DNA of 59,271 nt from contig MNCI01010394.1 in NCBI GenBank assembly GCA_015680685.1, positions 4,751-64,021 of the forward strand, written 5' to 3'. Positions 55,990 through 59,271 of the stretch are shown piece after piece (positions within the stretch are counted from its first letter, which is position 1; every line of letters begins with the position of its first letter). The translations under genes were made by a program, and so were the position numbers. A model generated the notes under the pieces. That model saw nothing but the letters and a program-made list of their open reading frames with translations, searched no databases and was not told where the DNA came from. The DNA is from Gnetum montanum (lineage: Eukaryota > Streptophyta > Gnetopsida > Gnetales > Gnetaceae).

Positions 55990-58492
55990 GGATGCTACTT
56001 GGTCCTAAATAATCTCTAAATTGTTCAAGCTTCACTCTGACAAATAGCTTTGTCAGGATGTCTACAACCTACTCAGTTATTGGGATGTGTTGCAATTCAA
56101 TCACCCTGTTGTGAAACAATTCATGTATATTGTGGAATTCATGTTAATGCATTTTTAACAATCATGATCAAGAGGGTTCTTGGTCATGTGAATTGTAAAG
56201 TGATTATCTACAAACATTTTGGTTAGCCCCTTCTACATGAAGTAAAGGAAAGCTAGTAACTTTCCCATCCAGTCTACTTCCTTCCTATTTCTAAGCAACT
56301 ATGTATTCTACTTCTCCTGAGGAATCTGCAATTGTCTTCTACCTCTTTGATCTCCAAGGAACAAGAGAAGTTCCCAAAAAAGTTAGGTAACCTAATGTTG
56401 ATTGTCTTAGTATAAACATCCAACATGGTCTAAGTTTGATTATGCTTGCAAGGTTAGTTCATTGTTTCTCTTGAATATCAATCCAAGGTCTTTTGTCTTC
56501 TTCAGGTATCTGAATAGATGTGCCACTACATTATAATGACTAGTTTTAGGTCTAGCCATTTATCTTGCAACTATTCAAGTGGCATAGATATTCTAGGTTT
56601 AGAGTTGGTGAAATAGATTAAACTTCCAACAATCTTTCAGTACAATCATGTGTCAATATCTAGATAATCATCTTTTTTCAATCTCAGGTTTTGTTCCATC
56701 AAATTGGAGACTAATATATCTTCTGTAATTCCAAGCTTTTCCAAAAGATTACTAAGGTATTTCTACTTGAGTATGATTTAGTTCTTCTTCTAACAAACTT
56801 TAATCCCTAGGTAATATCTCATCAGCTCTAGATCAATAATCTCAAATTCTTTTGTTAAGTTTCCCTTCAACTCTTTCAATGCTTGTTTCACATATACAAA
56901 GGAGATATGTTTCTACCATTCCAGAATTTGATGAACAATGTTGTGTTCACATCCTAACAGTCAGAAATTTGAAAACTCAAAGTTACTACACTATCATTCA
57001 GCTTAGTCTACCAAATACAAGGCAGCTACTCAAAACCATCCAATGACTTCTTCAGCTTTCACACCTTTTTCTCTTTTCCTTCAACTTCAAATCCTTCTTG
57101 CTAATATATGTAGATTTCATCCTCCAGTTCTCCATTATGGAATGCAGTTTTCATAGCAAGTTTATGCATCTTCCATTCTTTCTGTATGGTCAATGCAACA
57201 ATAGTTTATATGGTTTGCCATTTAGCTATCAATGCAAAAAGAAAAAAAATTTATAGTCAATATTATGTTTTTTCATGAATCCTTTGACAACCAACTTCAC
57301 CTTGTACTTGTTAAGTGTTCCATCTAAAAAAATTATGTTTGAAAACTCACTTGTTCTTTGCCACTTTCTTGCCAAATGGCAAGTCAACTAGTTCCCTTAT
57401 CCCATTTTCCATCCATGTTTCATATTCCTTGCATATTGCTTTTCATCACCTATAATATTTCACTACTTCCTTGAAAGTAATTGGTTTAGTTCCCATAAGT
57501 GAGATAAAGTTCGGCAAATTCTATTTCATCTTCCTTCCTCACTTGATGAATTCAGCTCCAATTCCAACTCCAACTCCAACTCCAACTTTCTATCCTACGG
57601 CCATCATCTGACTTGCAATCCTTTAGAAGACAACAGCCTTCACAACATCCTCTACCCATGGGACTCTGAGATATGTATATGTTGTCCTCTTCATTGGAAT
57701 CAGAATGGAAATCCTAAACCTTTTGATGTTCTAGTTGTTAAACCTATGTAGGCAAAATGTTCCTATTGACTATGTTGTCTTCCTAGTACAATTTTCTGCT
57801 ACTCTAGCAACTGGTATAACCACCTTCTTGCAAATTCCAGGATTTTTGACCAAGTCATTACATTTGGAAGATCATTTTCTTCCAGCCTGGGTTCCAGCCT
57901 CGGTGTAGCCACTCGAAAAGGTTAGGCTTTTGCTCAGCTATCAGCTCGTCATCTCAAGACCCTGCCTTGGCAAGATGAGCATTGAGCCTTTAGGTGATAA
58001 TCCTTTCTTCCCCAAAGACTAAAATCTGTGCATATGTCACCTAATATTTAACCACCTTCAAGTAATGGGCTTGCCTCTATCATCCAATGAGATGAGCTCC
58101 TCCTTTATGTCTATAAAGATGATATTTCACAATATCATAATCTACCACTACTTTGAGAAAAAACCTTGTATCTCTTTGTATTTGTGTCATACTAGGTGAA
58201 AATCTTGGTATGTTTTGTCCTATGCTAAGTTACTCCCACATCCATAATTCAGCAATCACCTTCACATGTTGTAGTAGAATTTTTAAAACCAATGACATCA
58301 ATTTAGTCACCGACTAGTTTGACTTGTTTTCAGTTATCAAATCTACAAGATACTGATTGTTCTTTATCAACAATATGCACAAATGTTGCAGAACTATGAT
58401 CATTCTTACTAGATTTTGATCCTTACCTACTCTCATCCACCTCATGTGCTTGACCTTTCTTCTTCATCTAATTGCATGAAATTTTGCACTCT
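55990..58492 (-). pseudogene. Ty1/copia polyprotein remnant
   Basis: Minus strand RT from about 57490: EPITFKEVVKYY, YETWMENGIRELVDLPFGKK then VAKNKWVFKHN, MKTAFHNGELEDEIYI (palm Asp replaced; usual MDVKTAFLNG), QEGFEVEGKEKKVWKLKKSL and DGFEQLP. RNase H end near 56150-56000: LQHIPIT...VVDILTKLFVRVKLEQFRDYLG (family LxYVxTxxxxADIxTKxL). Upstream (58490-58200) MKKKGQAHEVDES-type gag/integrase linker. Stops and frameshifts are many. It continues right of the solo LTR at 59213. Confidence 0.82.
57555..57587 (+). repeat. Hexanucleotide repeat (CCAACT)n
   Basis: Five to six units of CCAACT/CCAATT within the copia remnant. Confidence 0.8.
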
Positions 58493-59207
58493 TGGAGTAG
58501 GGTCATCTGTTAGTTTTAATCTCTTCAAACACAGCTACCGAATCCAATTATTATAAAGACTATTCAATTTGCTAGAAAACAAGAAAACTAGCTATCTTCA
58601 ATTAATGTAGAATCCAAACTCACTCACAAACACTCAACAGCATTGCAAAGCATGAGCCTTTACAATCACACAACGATTGTTCTTAATGCAAGATGCAACC
58701 GAATGAGATCTCTCCCACAACCCAAGCTTGAGATCCAAACACAGTACACAGAAGAGACACCAAGGCCAAACACACACAATTGACCCAATAGTTGCATACA
58801 CACTCATGCACCCTTGGAAGATTGTATGGATCTACCAATTCAACTGTTTCCCAACTTGGAACTGCCAATTCAGAAGTTTCCCTAGCTGTACAGGTCATCT
58901 CAAGCCTTTCCCAAGGCATCTCCTTGTCATCCTCAGCTTGCAGGAGAGACATCTCAAGATTTTGGGAGATGTCTCACTTCAAGCAAAGGCGTCTCACCAA
59001 AGATGTCTCCAAGGTGGAGAGACATCTCAACAAAGATGTCTCCAATTTTGCAAAGATGTCTCCACATATGCCCAGAGGTCTCCAACATCTACCAGATGTC
59101 TCTTGTGAAGGCCTAACATTCAGCCAAGACGTATCCACAACACTCAAAGCCTACAAAAACTGCCTCTAGGGAGGATAAAGGGAATCGAAAGTGGTGTCCC
59201 TACACCA
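58493..59207 (-). repeat. Solo LTR of the E4 family
   Basis: Minus strand TGGTGTAGGGACACC...CCTACTCCA, 715 bp, flanked by perfect actct duplications (58488-58492 and 59208-59212). Copia frame flanks both sides. U3 carries about ten copies of AGATGTCTC or GAGACATCT. No internal sequence, so it is an LTR-LTR recombination product. ORFs drawn here (58683-59169) are chance frames in the LTR. Confidence 0.88.
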
Positions 59208-59230
59208 ACTCTACTAAGGGATCAGGAACA

Positions 59231-59271
59231 GGGCGCGGCCCCCCCCCCCTCTCTCCTCCCGGCAACGTTGT
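59231..59271. other. GC-rich anomalous end of window
   Basis: GGGCGCGG, an 11-base C run and a CT-rich end are unlike the AT-rich flank. It may be a contig-end artefact. Confidence 0.4.

Noticed and set aside
58683-59169. Protein-coding ORFs of 89-126 codons
   Set aside because: They lie inside a solo LTR, overlap in several frames and reflect its repeats.

Overview
This window looks like repeat-rich nuclear DNA of a seed plant with a large genome. It is AT-rich and saturated with decayed, nested retrotransposons. The only recognisable host gene is a three-exon minus-strand tail. Almost every TE reading frame is broken, mostly by stops that fit C-to-T or G-to-A decay (CAA/CAG/TGG to stop). 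I cannot name the species. Element names below (E0-E4, H2, H3) are local labels.

Layout. 1-2495: 3' noncoding region and 3' LTR of a plus-strand Ty3/gypsy element (E0), inserted in a LINE. 2496-3028 and 11784-13108: two pieces of one minus-strand LINE (reverse transcriptase and endonuclease), split by E4 (3029-11783). E4 is a chromodomain-type Ty3/gypsy element with an initiator-Met primer site, and it is itself invaded by other debris (5765 to about 10565). 13109-46064: a minus-strand Athila-like Ty3/gypsy element (H2) with a tRNA-Asp-type primer site, gag, protease, RT/RNase H, integrase and an extra ORF after integrase (ORFx). Three plus-strand relatives are inserted in H2: E1 (16823-26731, autonomous type) in ORFx, E3 (27586-32465, no RT or integrase) in the 3' noncoding part, and E2 (36245-42689, gag only) in protease. 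Each has a 5-bp target duplication (ccttg, attaa, atagg/ataga). For E1 and E2 the H2 reading frame continues across the empty site. With the three insertions removed, H2 is about 11.7 kb. 46065-51731: H3, a second minus-strand gag-only relative, fused to a truncated H2 5' LTR.

51732-59271 is different. It holds a tRNA-derived SINE-like promoter, three clean GT-AG exons of an RsmD-like rRNA methyltransferase (52454-52895, minus), an inverted-repeat MITE (53713-54284), a decayed Ty1/copia element (about 55990-58492, continuing past 59213), and a solo LTR with perfect actct duplications (58493-59207). The TE debris right of the exons probably sits in a long intron of the methyltransferase gene.

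The most interesting thread is the H2/H3/E0-E3 superfamily. Autonomous members (E1, H2) carry a gag N-terminal domain that the gag-only members lack. The gag-only members (E2, H3) replace protease-pol with a shared, unrecognised tail of about 130 residues. The LTRs fall into three promoter types with different short palindromic repeats upstream of TATA, and two of these types include both an autonomous and a gag-only element. The long 3' noncoding regions share a hairpin and a purine-rich block. All of this was read by eye, with no alignments or database searches.
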